Made by a program: the position numbers and the translations under genes. The notes under the pieces are model-generated. The model was not told the origin of the DNA. It saw only the letters and a program-made list of their open reading frames with translations, and did no database searches. Below, one piece after another: positions 8,181 to 15,801 of a DNA stretch of 64,000 nt. The first letter of the stretch is position 1, and the number at the start of each line of letters is the position of its first letter. The stretch comes from Dyella_A sp049445995 (lineage in GTDB: Bacteria > Pseudomonadota > Gammaproteobacteria > Xanthomonadales > Rhodanobacteraceae): NCBI RefSeq assembly GCF_049445995.1, contig NZ_JBMSDZ010000005.1:1-64000 (forward strand), given 5' to 3'.

Positions 8181-9509
8181 TCAACCGTGGTCGCGTTGTG
8201 GCACCGCCCGGCGAAAGCGGTGCCCGGCCACGGCCGGGCAGGTCTCCGGCATCGTCAGCAGCACCGGCAGCACGGCCAGCGCGACGGCGGCGATCATGGC
8301 GCCGGGCACGGCGCTCCAGCCGGTGCGCTGCACCAGCAGTTCGGCGAGGAACGGCGTGAGGCCGCCGAACAGCGCGGTGGCCACGGTGACGCCGAGCGCC
8401 AGTCCGCTCAGGCGCCCTTCGCCGGGAAACTGCTCCGCGGTGGCCGGCGCGCCCACCGCACTGACGCCGCCGGCCAGGCACGCCAGCACGATCGCCCCGC
8501 CGGCGATCGACCACGTACCGCCGCCGCCGTTTGCCATCAGGCCGAACATCGACAGCGGCAGCAGCATCGCCGCCACCCCCAGCGCGACCAGCACCGGCTT
8601 GCGTCCGACCCGGTCCGACAGCGCGCCGGCGAACGGCGTCACCACGATCACCGCCACTGCGGCCAGCGTCGACAGCCCCAGCGAGCGGCCCTCGGCGAGG
8701 ATGCCCGAGGAGCTGAGGAACGCCGGCACGTAGGTGATGCCCACGTAGTAGGTGATCGAGCCCAGCGCGGAAATCGCGAAGGTGCGCAGCAGCGCGGGCC
8801 GATGGTGGGCCAGCGTGTGGCGCAGCGGCGAGTCCGGCACCGTGTGTTGTTCGAGCTGGCGCAGGAACTCCGGCGACTCCTGCATGGTGGAGCGGGCGAT
8901 CCACACGCTGCCGGCCAGCGCTGCGCCGACGAAGAACGGAATCCGCCAGCCCCACGCGGCGAGCTGCGCCTCGCTCATCATGCCCACGGTGAGCGCGGCC
9001 ACTGCCACCGCCAGCAGCGCGCCGACCTCGCTGGCGGCGGCGGCGAGCGAGGTGATCAGGCCGCGTCGCTCCGCCCGCGCGCCTTCCAGCAGGTACGCCA
9101 CCACGCCGGTATATTCGCCGCCCACCGAGAACGCCATGAGGCAGCGCAGCACCAGCAGCAGGGCGCCGGCGGCGGGGCCGATCGCGGCGTAGTCCGGCAG
9201 CAGCGCGGTGGCGAGCATCGCCGCCGTCATCAGCATCATCGACAGCAACAAGGTGCGCTGGCGCCCGAGCCGGTCGCCGATGTGGCCGAACGCCATCGCC
9301 CCCAGCGGCCGCATGGCGTACGACACGGCAAACCCGGCCAGCGTGGCCAGGAGCGAATGGCGGTCGCCGCCGAAGAACACCCGCGACAGCACCGTGGCGA
9401 AATACAGGTACAGCGTGAAGTCGTACCACTCCACCACGGTCGAGAGCGCCGCCACCACCATCGAGGCGCGCGGGATTTCGGCGGTGCGGTGCGTGCTGGG
9501 TACGCTCAT
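8181..9509 (-). CDS. MFS transporter, metabolite:H+ symporter (MHS) family
   Basis: 442 residues with about 12 hydrophobic segments. Hallmarks of the MHS group (ProP, KgtP, ShiA): VVEWYDFTLYLYFATVLS in TM1, RPLGAMAFGHIGDRLGR at the loop 2-3 signature, and a CLMAFSVGGEYTG segment in TM4. It is an inner-membrane proton symporter for a small organic acid or zwitterion; the substrate cannot be told from the sequence. It is not in an operon. The promoter should lie to the right, in the region that also contains the GH16 remnant. Confidence 0.88.
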   Translation of the reverse strand: MSVPSTHRTAEIPRASMVVAALSTVVEWYDFTLYLYFATVLSRVFFGGDRHSLLATLAGFAVSYAMRPLGAMAFGHIGDRLGRQRTLLLSMMLMTAAMLATALLPDYAAIGPAAGALLLVLRCLMAFSVGGEYTGVVAYLLEGARAERRGLITSLAAAASEVGALLAVAVAALTVGMMSEAQLAAWGWRIPFFVGAALAGSVWIARSTMQESPEFLRQLEQHTVPDSPLRHTLAHHRPALLRTFAISALGSITYYVGITYVPAFLSSSGILAEGRSLGLSTLAAVAVIVVTPFAGALSDRVGRKPVLVALGVAAMLLPLSMFGLMANGGGGTWSIAGGAIVLACLAGGVSAVGAPATAEQFPGEGRLSGLALGVTVATALFGGLTPFLAELLVQRTGWSAVPGAMIAAVALAVLPVLLTMPETCPAVAGHRFRRAVPQRDHG

Positions 9510-9958
9510 GAGATGAGGAGGCCGGAGGCGGACATCGCCCGATGGTACCTGCCGCGCACGATCGGGCCGCCACGACGGCGGTGCGATCCGCGCCGAGGTA
9601 CCGCAGCGCGCGGGTTGGACGCTGCAGTTTGCCGACGATTTCAGCGCTGCGGCGGGGCAGTTGCAGGCCTCAGCGCATTGGCAGTTCGATTTCGGTCACG
9701 GTTATCCGGGCGCAGGCGCCAACTGGGGCGCGCAGGAGATGGAGGCCAACACTCAGCCTCTGAGGCGACAATTAACTTGACACGCGCCGGGGAGCAAAGC
9801 GGCATCTCCGGCATCCCCCCCCCGAAGCCACACGCTTGAGCCCTCTCTCCCGAGCCGGCTCGAACGAGAGCCTCGGTCGCGCGAGTTTGTGCTCCCTCCA
9901 CGCTGGAGATAGGGCTTCGATCGAGCGAGTGCTCCCTCTCCCCTAACGAACCAGCCCT
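9510..9958. other. Intergenic region with GH16 remnant and repeat debris
   Basis: It contains the MFS promoter, a fragment of a glucanase gene (9556-9780) and, at about 9836-9955, two loosely repeated segments with CCCTCTC, TCGAGCGAG and GTGCTCCCTC. No intact gene is present. Confidence 0.6.
9556..9780 (+). pseudogene. Remnant of a GH16 (laminarinase-type) glycoside hydrolase gene
   Basis: In the frame containing the GAG at 9595, the DNA reads GWTLQFADDFSAAAGQL, then AHWQFDFGHGYPGAGANWGA and QEMEA, before a stop at 9778. The combination F-x-D-D-F at the start, then G-x-G-Y-P-G-x-x-x-N-W-G-x-x-E is the N-terminal signature of GH16 endo-1,3(4)-beta-glucanases. Only about 50 recognisable residues remain of a domain of some 230-250, with no signal peptide and no catalytic E-x-D-x-x-E, so it is non-functional debris. 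The boundaries are approximate. Confidence 0.65.
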
Positions 9959-12385
9959 TCAGGGCCGAGGGAGCGGGGTGGCATTCCCGCCGTCCGTTGC
10001 GGGTTGCTCGCGCGGCGGGCGCACGGTGCGTATCACCATGTCTTGCGCGCGGATCAGCGGCAGGTTCTGTTCGCGCAGCTTCGCCAGCACGGCGAACAGC
10101 AGATCACTTTTCACGGTGGCGGCGTCGCGCGGGTTGCGCGTGTAGGCGTAGGCGCTGAGCACCAGATTGCCCGCGTCGATGCTGTCCAGCTGCACGAACG
10201 GCGCGGGCGTGTCCAGCGTCAGCGGGTGCGCGTTGAGCGTTTCCAGGATGAGGTCGCGCGCGCGCGCCGCGTCGGTGTCCAGCGGCATCGGCACGCTGAA
10301 CTTCACCCGTCCCAGCGCGTCGGCCAGGGTCACGTTGCGCACGTTCTGGGTGATCAGCTGCGAGTTCGGCACGATCACCGTGGAGCGGTCCCACAGCTGG
10401 ATCTCGGTGGCGCGCACGTTGATGCGGCGGATGTCGCCCTCCACGCCGTTGAGGCTCACCCAGTCGCCCACCTTCACCGGGCGCTCGGCCAGCAGGATCA
10501 GCCCGGAGATGAAGTTGGACACGATCGCCTGCAGGCCGAAGCCGATGCCCACCGACAGCGCGCTGGCGATCCAGGCGATGTTCTGCAGGCTCACCTTCAA
10601 CGTGGCCAGCGCCATCACCACCACCAGCACGCCGCCGACGTAGCCGAGCAGGGTGAGCATCGACATGCGCATGCCGGCGTCGAGCCGGGTGTTGGGCAGC
10701 AGCTCCTGATCGAGCCAGCGCTTGACGATGCGCACCACGCCCAGCCCCACCACCAGCACCAGCATGGCCTTGATCACATCGCGCGGGGCCAGCGTCATTT
10801 CGCCGAAAGTGAGTCCGCCCAGCAGGGTGCCAACACTGGAGGTGAGGTCTTCCGGGCTGGCGCCCAGGCGCGACACCACCGTACTGATGCCGAGCAGCAC
10901 GGCCAGTGCGCGGGTCACGCCGGAGAGCACGGCGCGTGCCTGTTCCAGCGGCCCGGGCGCCAGATCGAATGCCGCCTGCAGCCGCTGTCCGGTGTGCCCC
11001 TTGGGCGACAGCAGCAGCGCCCAGGTGTCGTTGAGTGCATGCATGAACAGATACAGCGAAGCGAACGCCACGCTGATCCACACCGCGTTGATCGCCAGGA
11101 AGAACGCCAGCGCGATGTAGCCCGTCGCCACCGCCAGCACGCAGACCGCCGAGGCCAGCAGCAACGCACCCAGGCACACGCCGATCCACAGCGAGCGGCT
11201 CGGCGGCGGCTCGCCCGTGGCCGCCAGCGCGCGCCGCGCGCGGCCCTGGCGCAGCAGCGCCGCGCCGATCAACGCGGCCGTCACCAGGGCGATCAGGCCG
11301 CGCGTGGCCACGCTGGCCGGCAGGCTGGCGCTGATCGCGTGGTTCACCAGTTCCACCGTGCCGAGCACCGCGAACGCCATCGCCAGCAGCCACGGGAACG
11401 GGCGCAGCGCCTGCGCCTCGGTATCGGTGAGCTCGGGCAGACGCCAGCTTGGGCGCACCGCCGAGAGCAGGGCGCGCCCAAGCCCGGCGACATAGGCGCA
11501 GAGCAGTACCAGTCGCACCATCTGGTGGGCGAGCGTGGCGAGGTCGTCGTCAAGCAGGCCGTTCCAGTTCACCGACCAGTACACCAGCTGGGCGGCCAGC
11601 CCGGTGTTGAGCGCGGTAAGCACCGCGATCGCCAGCGCCAGCGCGCTGCGCCGCAGGCGGCTCGCGGCCATGCGGTTCCGGGTGAGGCGCAGCAGCTGAC
11701 GCTCCAGCAGCCAGCGGCCTACGCCCAGCAGCAACGCCGCGGCGAGCAGGCAGGTCACGAAGGGCATGCGGTTGGACGGTTGCCAGGCGTCGTGGATGGC
11801 CGTGCCCAGGTCGTCGCCGAGTGCGCGCAGGCGGCGCAGGTCCGACGGCAGGCTGCGCATCGGGTCCGACCAGAACGCGGCACTGAATGGCGTGGCCGTG
11901 CGCTCGGCCAGGCGCGCCTGGAATTCGTTGCGGCGCTGGTCGGACAGCTGCGCGGCGAGCTGCGCCGCCTCCTGACCCATCAGTTGCGCCTGCTTCACCT
12001 GCGCGTCGGCGTCGGCCTGCGCCTTGTCCAGCTTGCGCCGCTGCGCGCTCACTTCCGGCGCTTCGGGCGGCGCGCCCTTGACCGGCGCCGGCCCCAGCAC
12101 GGCCAACTGCGCCTGCACGCTCTGCACCTGTGGCGCGAGGCTGGTGGCGAGCTGGCCGGCCTGGTCCTGCACGGCCAGCGCCTGCATGCGCAGATCGCCC
12201 AGTTGAGAATCGGAAGGCTGGGCGGCGAGCGCCTTCTTGAGGCCGTTCAGCTGGCTGCGCAACTGGTCCAGTTGCGCAGCCAGCGTGGGCGGTGGCGCGC
12301 CGGCTGCGGTGTCCTGGCGGGCGTGGGCGGTGCTGCTGCCAAAGGCAAGCAGGAGGACAAGCAGGAGGCGGGCGAGGCGAGGCAT
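9959..12385 (-). CDS. Large MscS-family mechanosensitive channel with DUF3772 domain
   Basis: 808 residues: signal peptide (1-22, ending AHA), a periplasmic coiled-coil/DUF3772 region rich in Gln and Ala (about 30-190), around ten membrane segments, then the MscS module. The channel-lining helix and beta domain are recognisable from LSVGIGFGLQAIVSNFISGL through ERPVKVGDWVSLNGVEGDIR and STVIVPNSQLITQNV. It resembles the MscK/YbiO/YjeP-type extended channels that release solutes at hypo-osmotic shock in the inner membrane. It is a single gene, back to back with endonuclease V (88 bp apart), so the two share a divergent promoter region. Confidence 0.9.
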   Translation of the reverse strand: MPRLARLLLVLLLAFGSSTAHARQDTAAGAPPPTLAAQLDQLRSQLNGLKKALAAQPSDSQLGDLRMQALAVQDQAGQLATSLAPQVQSVQAQLAVLGPAPVKGAPPEAPEVSAQRRKLDKAQADADAQVKQAQLMGQEAAQLAAQLSDQRRNEFQARLAERTATPFSAAFWSDPMRSLPSDLRRLRALGDDLGTAIHDAWQPSNRMPFVTCLLAAALLLGVGRWLLERQLLRLTRNRMAASRLRRSALALAIAVLTALNTGLAAQLVYWSVNWNGLLDDDLATLAHQMVRLVLLCAYVAGLGRALLSAVRPSWRLPELTDTEAQALRPFPWLLAMAFAVLGTVELVNHAISASLPASVATRGLIALVTAALIGAALLRQGRARRALAATGEPPPSRSLWIGVCLGALLLASAVCVLAVATGYIALAFFLAINAVWISVAFASLYLFMHALNDTWALLLSPKGHTGQRLQAAFDLAPGPLEQARAVLSGVTRALAVLLGISTVVSRLGASPEDLTSSVGTLLGGLTFGEMTLAPRDVIKAMLVLVVGLGVVRIVKRWLDQELLPNTRLDAGMRMSMLTLLGYVGGVLVVVMALATLKVSLQNIAWIASALSVGIGFGLQAIVSNFISGLILLAERPVKVGDWVSLNGVEGDIRRINVRATEIQLWDRSTVIVPNSQLITQNVRNVTLADALGRVKFSVPMPLDTDAARARDLILETLNAHPLTLDTPAPFVQLDSIDAGNLVLSAYAYTRNPRDAATVKSDLLFAVLAKLREQNLPLIRAQDMVIRTVRPPREQPATDGGNATPLPRP

Positions 12386-12473
12386 CCGGGCATGATCGGA
12401 GCCGCCTTGCGGGCGGTCAATCGCGGCAGGGGTCTTGACGAGGTGTTCAGTGGCGCGCGTTCAGGCTGTTTGG

Positions 12474-13166
12474 ATGACCTCGCCGTTCGACGTGTCGCCC
12501 GAACTGCTCGCCTGGGACGGCGATGTGCCCCGCGCCCGCCGCCTGCAGAGCGAGCTGGCCGCACGCGTGCGGCTGCACGATGATGCCCCGGAGCCGCACC
12601 GTGTCGCCGGCGTGGACGTGGGCTTCGAGGAAGGCGGCGCCATCACCCGCGCCGCCGCCGTGCTGCTCGACGCCGCCACCATGCAGCCGCTGGCCGAGGT
12701 GGTGGTGCGGCGGCCCACGCGCATGCCGTACATCCCCGGGCTGCTCTCGTTCCGCGAACTGCCCGCCGTGCTGGCGGCGCTGGCGCAGCTGCCCCACGTG
12801 CCGGAGCTGATCCTCGTCGATGGCCACGGCGTAGCGCATCCGCGCGGGCTCGGCATCGCCGCCCATCTGGGCGTGATCACCGATCTGCCCACCATCGGCG
12901 TGGCGAAGAAGATCCTCGCCGGTGCCCACGACCCCGTCGGACCCTCGCGCGGCGAGCGCGCGCCACTGATGCACCGTGGACGGATGATCGGCACCGCGCT
13001 GCGCAGCAAGCACGACATCCATCCGCTGATCGTCTCCCCCGGCCACCGCGTGAGCCACGCCACGGCGGTGGCGCGCGTGCTCGCCTGTGGCCGCGGCTAC
13101 AAGCTGCCCGAGCCGACGCGGCTGGCCGACCGGCTGGCTTCCCGTCGCGATCACCGCCCCCGGTAG
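12474..13166 (+). CDS. nfi: Endonuclease V (deoxyinosine 3'-endonuclease)
   Basis: 230 residues from MTSPFDVSPELLAWDGD. Catalytic residues align with E. coli Nfi: Asp48 in VAGVDVGF, Glu95 in PGLLSFRELP (after the MPYIPGLL wedge motif) and Asp116 in ILVDGHG. It nicks DNA 3' to deaminated bases such as inosine. The stop codon TAG (13164-13166) is part of a REP-like repeat (GTAGGAGCGCACC) that begins at 13163, so the repeat insertion may have set the present C-terminus. It is divergent from the MscS-type gene. Confidence 0.95.
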   Translation: MTSPFDVSPELLAWDGDVPRARRLQSELAARVRLHDDAPEPHRVAGVDVGFEEGGAITRAAAVLLDAATMQPLAEVVVRRPTRMPYIPGLLSFRELPAVLAALAQLPHVPELILVDGHGVAHPRGLGIAAHLGVITDLPTIGVAKKILAGAHDPVGPSRGERAPLMHRGRMIGTALRSKHDIHPLIVSPGHRVSHATAVARVLACGRGYKLPEPTRLADRLASRRDHRPR

Positions 13167-13256
13167 GAGCGCACCCTGTGCGCGACCGGCCTGGTATGCG
13201 CGACCGGCCTGTCGATGCGCGGCGCCATGCGGTCGGCCACAGGGTGGCCTCCTGCA
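13163..13256. repeat. REP-like inverted repeat, GTAGGAGCG family
   Basis: The left end GTAGGAGCGCACCCTGTGCG and right end CCACAGGGTGGCCTCCTGC form an imperfect palindrome with a duplicated CGCGACCGGCCTG in the middle. Related copies lie at 25940-26029, 27724-27798, 36871-36948 and 39082-39155. It overlaps the endonuclease V stop codon. Confidence 0.75.
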
Positions 13257-13434
13257 GGGTCTCGCGCCGCGCAGGTTGTGCCGTCGCCCTGCCGGCCACA
13301 TGCAGGATCCTTCAGGCGTCCGCCGGCGCCCGTCGGACGCCATGCCGCCGCCGCAGGTGGGGCGCTTCTACCGGTGCTCTACCTGCGCCAGGTGTGGCCG
13401 GTGTTTTCGCCGCACGCACGACCTTGGCCACGCG

Positions 13435-14295
13435 TCAGGCATCCAGGTGCTTCGACTGCCCGGCCTGCCGGTATTCCCCCGGCGTCATCCCGAACCGCCG
13501 ATGAAACAGATCCCCGAAATGCGAGGCGGTGGCGAAACCCAGTTCGCTGGCGATCGCCGCGATGCTCTGGCTGGTGTCGAGCAGGCGGCGGCTGGCGAGG
13601 TGCAGGCGATGGGTGCGGACGTAGTCGCTCCAGCTCATGCCGACCTGCTGCTTGAAGCGTCGGCTGAAATACGCGGGCGACAGCGCGCACAGCGCGGCGG
13701 CCTGCTCGGCGCCGGGGGCGTCGGCGGGATGTCGGCGCAGGCGGTCGATGGCGGGGCGCAGACGGTGCAGGCCGTGGGTGTCGGCGGCGAGTTTCTCGCC
13801 TTCGACAGCCGGCGCGCGAACGATGGCACGCAGCAGCAGTCCGGCCAGCGGCAGGGCCAGCGGATCATCCGGCACCAGGCCGACCAGCCAGTCGGCGAGC
13901 TGGCTCAGCCGGCGATGGAGGTCCGGGTCGGGTTGCGCGCAGAACGGCTGGCGCAGGCGTTCCAGGCCGGGCGCGGCCAGCAGCGGGTCACCCGCGGCGG
14001 CGTCGATCTGCAGCAGGATCCAGTCGCGTGGGCCGGGGGCGAGGGCGAAGTCGTGCTGGTGCAGCGACGGGACGAAGACGAGGCTGTGCGGGGCCAGCGC
14101 ATGGCGGCGATCCTCGGTGTCGAAGTGTCCGGCGACCTGGCCGAACAGCACCAGCTCGTGGACGTCGTGGAAGTGCACGAACGGTTCACTGGCGGCAACC
14201 TCGCGGCCCTGGCGGATGCGCTCGGCACGCAATGGCGCGCCGGGGGCCAGTTCGACCGGTTCGCTGATCGGGCGATCGAGGTGGGGCAGTGCCAT
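13435..14295 (-). CDS. AraC-family transcriptional regulator
   Basis: 286 residues. The N-terminal cupin-like sensor (about 1-130) includes HFHDVHELVLFGQVAGHF and SLVFVPSLHQHDF. The C-terminal AraC double helix-turn-helix (about 185-280) includes LSPAYFSRRFKQQVGMSW and IAAIASELGFATASHFGDLF, ending FGMTPGEYR. The ligand and target are not evident. The start at 14295 has no obvious ribosome-binding site. Originally its right-hand neighbour was the LacI gene now at 24866; the 10.4-kb transposon inserted between them. Confidence 0.9.
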   Translation of the reverse strand: MALPHLDRPISEPVELAPGAPLRAERIRQGREVAASEPFVHFHDVHELVLFGQVAGHFDTEDRRHALAPHSLVFVPSLHQHDFALAPGPRDWILLQIDAAAGDPLLAAPGLERLRQPFCAQPDPDLHRRLSQLADWLVGLVPDDPLALPLAGLLLRAIVRAPAVEGEKLAADTHGLHRLRPAIDRLRRHPADAPGAEQAAALCALSPAYFSRRFKQQVGMSWSDYVRTHRLHLASRRLLDTSQSIAAIASELGFATASHFGDLFHRRFGMTPGEYRQAGQSKHLDA

Positions 14296-14441
14296 GCTGT
14301 TGCTTGCGCTGTTGCGGTAAGTCCGGATTGTCGCTGATCAGGTGCCGCATCGCGCTGATGTGCGCGCTCGATGCGGGTCGATGGCGCTGCCCCGATTTCG
14401 TTGCCCCGATTGCGACGGCCCAAGCGCGGCTATCCATGCCG

Positions 14442-14446
14442 GTGAC
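14442..14446. repeat. Target-site duplication, left copy
   Basis: GTGAC directly abuts the left inverted repeat and is repeated directly after the right inverted repeat at 24808-24812. Five base pairs is the standard Tn3-family length. Confidence 0.93.
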
Positions 14447-14484
14447 GGGGTCAGCTCACGAAACGGACAAAACCGTACGTTAAG
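14447..14484 (+). repeat. Tn3-family left terminal inverted repeat (38 bp)
   Basis: It starts GGGGTCAGCTCACGAAACGG and ends CCGTACGTTAAG. It differs from the right repeat at three positions (22, 27 and 37 of 38). Confidence 0.95.
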
Positions 14485-14546
14485 ATGGTCGAGCCGAGGT
14501 CACGAATCGATGCTCAAGGCCAAGTTCAGCAGAACGGAGATGCGTC

Positions 14547-14855
14547 ATGATCGATCCTGATGATCGTTTCGGCATGCCCGCCAGTGCATTCCAGGCGGCG
14601 CGCGAAAGTCACGGCGTCGATAGTCCGGTATTTCGTACGGGCATGTATGTGCCGACCCGAAACGAAGTGGCGACGTGCTCCGCTGCCGTGCTTTACCCGA
14701 TCGTGATCGACTGGATGTGGGAAAGTCCATCCGAGTTGATCCCAGACAACGCACAGATTGCCGAATTGCGCGCCATCTTGGTCGCTCGTCCCGACGTGGC
14801 CAACCCCGACGTACAGCAGCTCATCGCCGCTTGTGATGACTATCTGAAAGTCTGA
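14547..14855 (+). CDS. Conserved-looking small protein of unknown function, first transposon gene
   Basis: 102 residues, not recognised. An ACGGAG ribosome-binding site lies 9 nt before the ATG, and the composition is coding-like. The product is acidic and soluble, with no signal peptide or membrane segment. It contains AVLYPIVIDWMWESPSELIP and a C-terminal helix-prone tail (PDVQQLIAACDDYLKV). It starts 62 bp inside the left inverted repeat and is separated from padR by about 110 bp holding an inverted repeat, so it probably has its own promoter. It could be a regulatory or resistance accessory protein; no function is assigned. Confidence 0.6.
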   Translation: MIDPDDRFGMPASAFQAARESHGVDSPVFRTGMYVPTRNEVATCSAAVLYPIVIDWMWESPSELIPDNAQIAELRAILVARPDVANPDVQQLIAACDDYLKV

Positions 14856-14920
14856 TCGTCCCGCGTCATTGCTTGCCACTGACCGCCCACGACTTGCCAA
14901 GTCCATCCTATCGGCATACG

Positions 14921-14937
14921 TTATCGAGTTTCGATAA
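14921..14937. promoter_or_regulatory. Inverted repeat in front of padR, possible PadR operator
   Basis: TTATCGA-GTT-TCGATAA is a perfect 7-bp dyad just upstream of the PadR-type regulator gene. Its position suits autoregulation of the padR-doxX-oxidase-chrA operon. It overlaps an upstream ATG, which argues that translation starts at 14964 instead. Confidence 0.45.
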
Positions 14938-14963
14938 TGGTTCGCGCCGCCGAGGTTACAGTG

Positions 14964-15287
14964 ATGGATGATCGCGATCTCTATGCGGGTCTTGTGCGCC
15001 TTCACTTGCTGCACCACGCCGCCGAGGCGCCGATCTACGGCCAGTCGATGATCGACGAGCTGGCCCATCACGGTTACCAGCTCAGCCCTGGCACGCTCTA
15101 CCCGATTCTGCATGGGCTTGAGAAGAAGGGCTACCTGACGTCGACGCAGATCCAGGCCGGCAAGATGAATCGACGCTTCTATCGCATCACGCCGCTGGGG
15201 CGACGTGCCCTGACCGGCGCCAAGCGCAAGGTCCAGGAGCTGTTCGGCGAACTTTTCCATGAGAACACCAAGGCAAAACGCCCATGA
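14964..15287 (+). CDS. PadR-family transcriptional regulator
   Basis: 107 residues from MDDRDLYAGLVRL; a GAGG ribosome-binding site lies 9 nt upstream, so this is preferred over the ATG at 14937. It is a winged helix typical of PadR: IYGQSMIDELAHHGYQLSPG, then TLYPILHGLEKKGYLTS and RRFYRITPLGRRAL. It lacks a long C-terminal dimerisation arm (short subfamily 1 type). The last codons overlap the doxX start (ATGA), so it is translationally coupled to the operon it probably represses. The inducer is unknown; the neighbouring chrA suggests a toxic oxyanion or redox signal, but this is inference. Confidence 0.85.
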   Translation: MDDRDLYAGLVRLHLLHHAAEAPIYGQSMIDELAHHGYQLSPGTLYPILHGLEKKGYLTSTQIQAGKMNRRFYRITPLGRRALTGAKRKVQELFGELFHENTKAKRP

Positions 15288-15796
15288 TGATTTCACGTTG
15301 GCTCGATACGCGGACCACCGGTTGGACGGTGCTGATACGCCTGCTGGTCGGCGGTGTGGTGTTCTTTCCCGAGGGGCTGCAGAAGCTTCTTTTCCCGGCC
15401 ATCCTCGGCGCCGGCCGTTTCGTCAAGATCGGCATTCCGTGGCCCGAGGTCATGGGCCCTTTTGTGGGTGTGGTCGAGACCGTGTGCGGCTTGTTGATCG
15501 TCCTGGGGCTGCTGACCCGTTTCGCGGCCATACCCCTGATCATCGTGATGATCGTGGCGCTTGTCTCGACCAAACTGCCGCTCATGCTCGGGCACGATGT
15601 GTGGATCTTCCATGTGCCGAGCGGCGCCCGCTACGGATTCTGGGGCATGGCGCACGAGGCGCGCACCGACTTGTGCATGCTGCTGGGTGCGCTGTTTTTG
15701 CTCATCACCGGGGGCGGCCGCTGGTCGGTGGATGGGTGGCTTTGTCGCCGTCGGCCGACTTCGCTCACCACTATCCCATCATCTCTTCGGGAGTAA
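15284..15796 (+). CDS. DoxX-family membrane protein
   Basis: 170 residues with four hydrophobic segments. Typical DoxX features: LIRLLVGGVVFFPEGLQKLL in TM1 and VGVVETVCGLLIVLGLLTRF in TM2-3. The C-terminal part has MAHEARTDLCMLLGALFLL. DoxX proteins are small inner-membrane proteins associated with redox or thiol stress, and their biochemical role is poorly defined. It overlaps padR by 4 bp (ATGA) and precedes the oxidase gene by 5 bp, so it is part of the operon. The last about 20 residues are polar and unusual for the family. Confidence 0.85.
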   Translation: MMISRWLDTRTTGWTVLIRLLVGGVVFFPEGLQKLLFPAILGAGRFVKIGIPWPEVMGPFVGVVETVCGLLIVLGLLTRFAAIPLIIVMIVALVSTKLPLMLGHDVWIFHVPSGARYGFWGMAHEARTDLCMLLGALFLLITGGGRWSVDGWLCRRRPTSLTTIPSSLRE

Positions 15797-15801
15797 GGAT
15801 C

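Noticed and set aside
14937..14963. Upstream ATG for the PadR gene
   Set aside because: It overlaps the dyad and lacks a ribosome-binding site; the ATG at 14964 has GAGG at good spacing and begins the conserved region.
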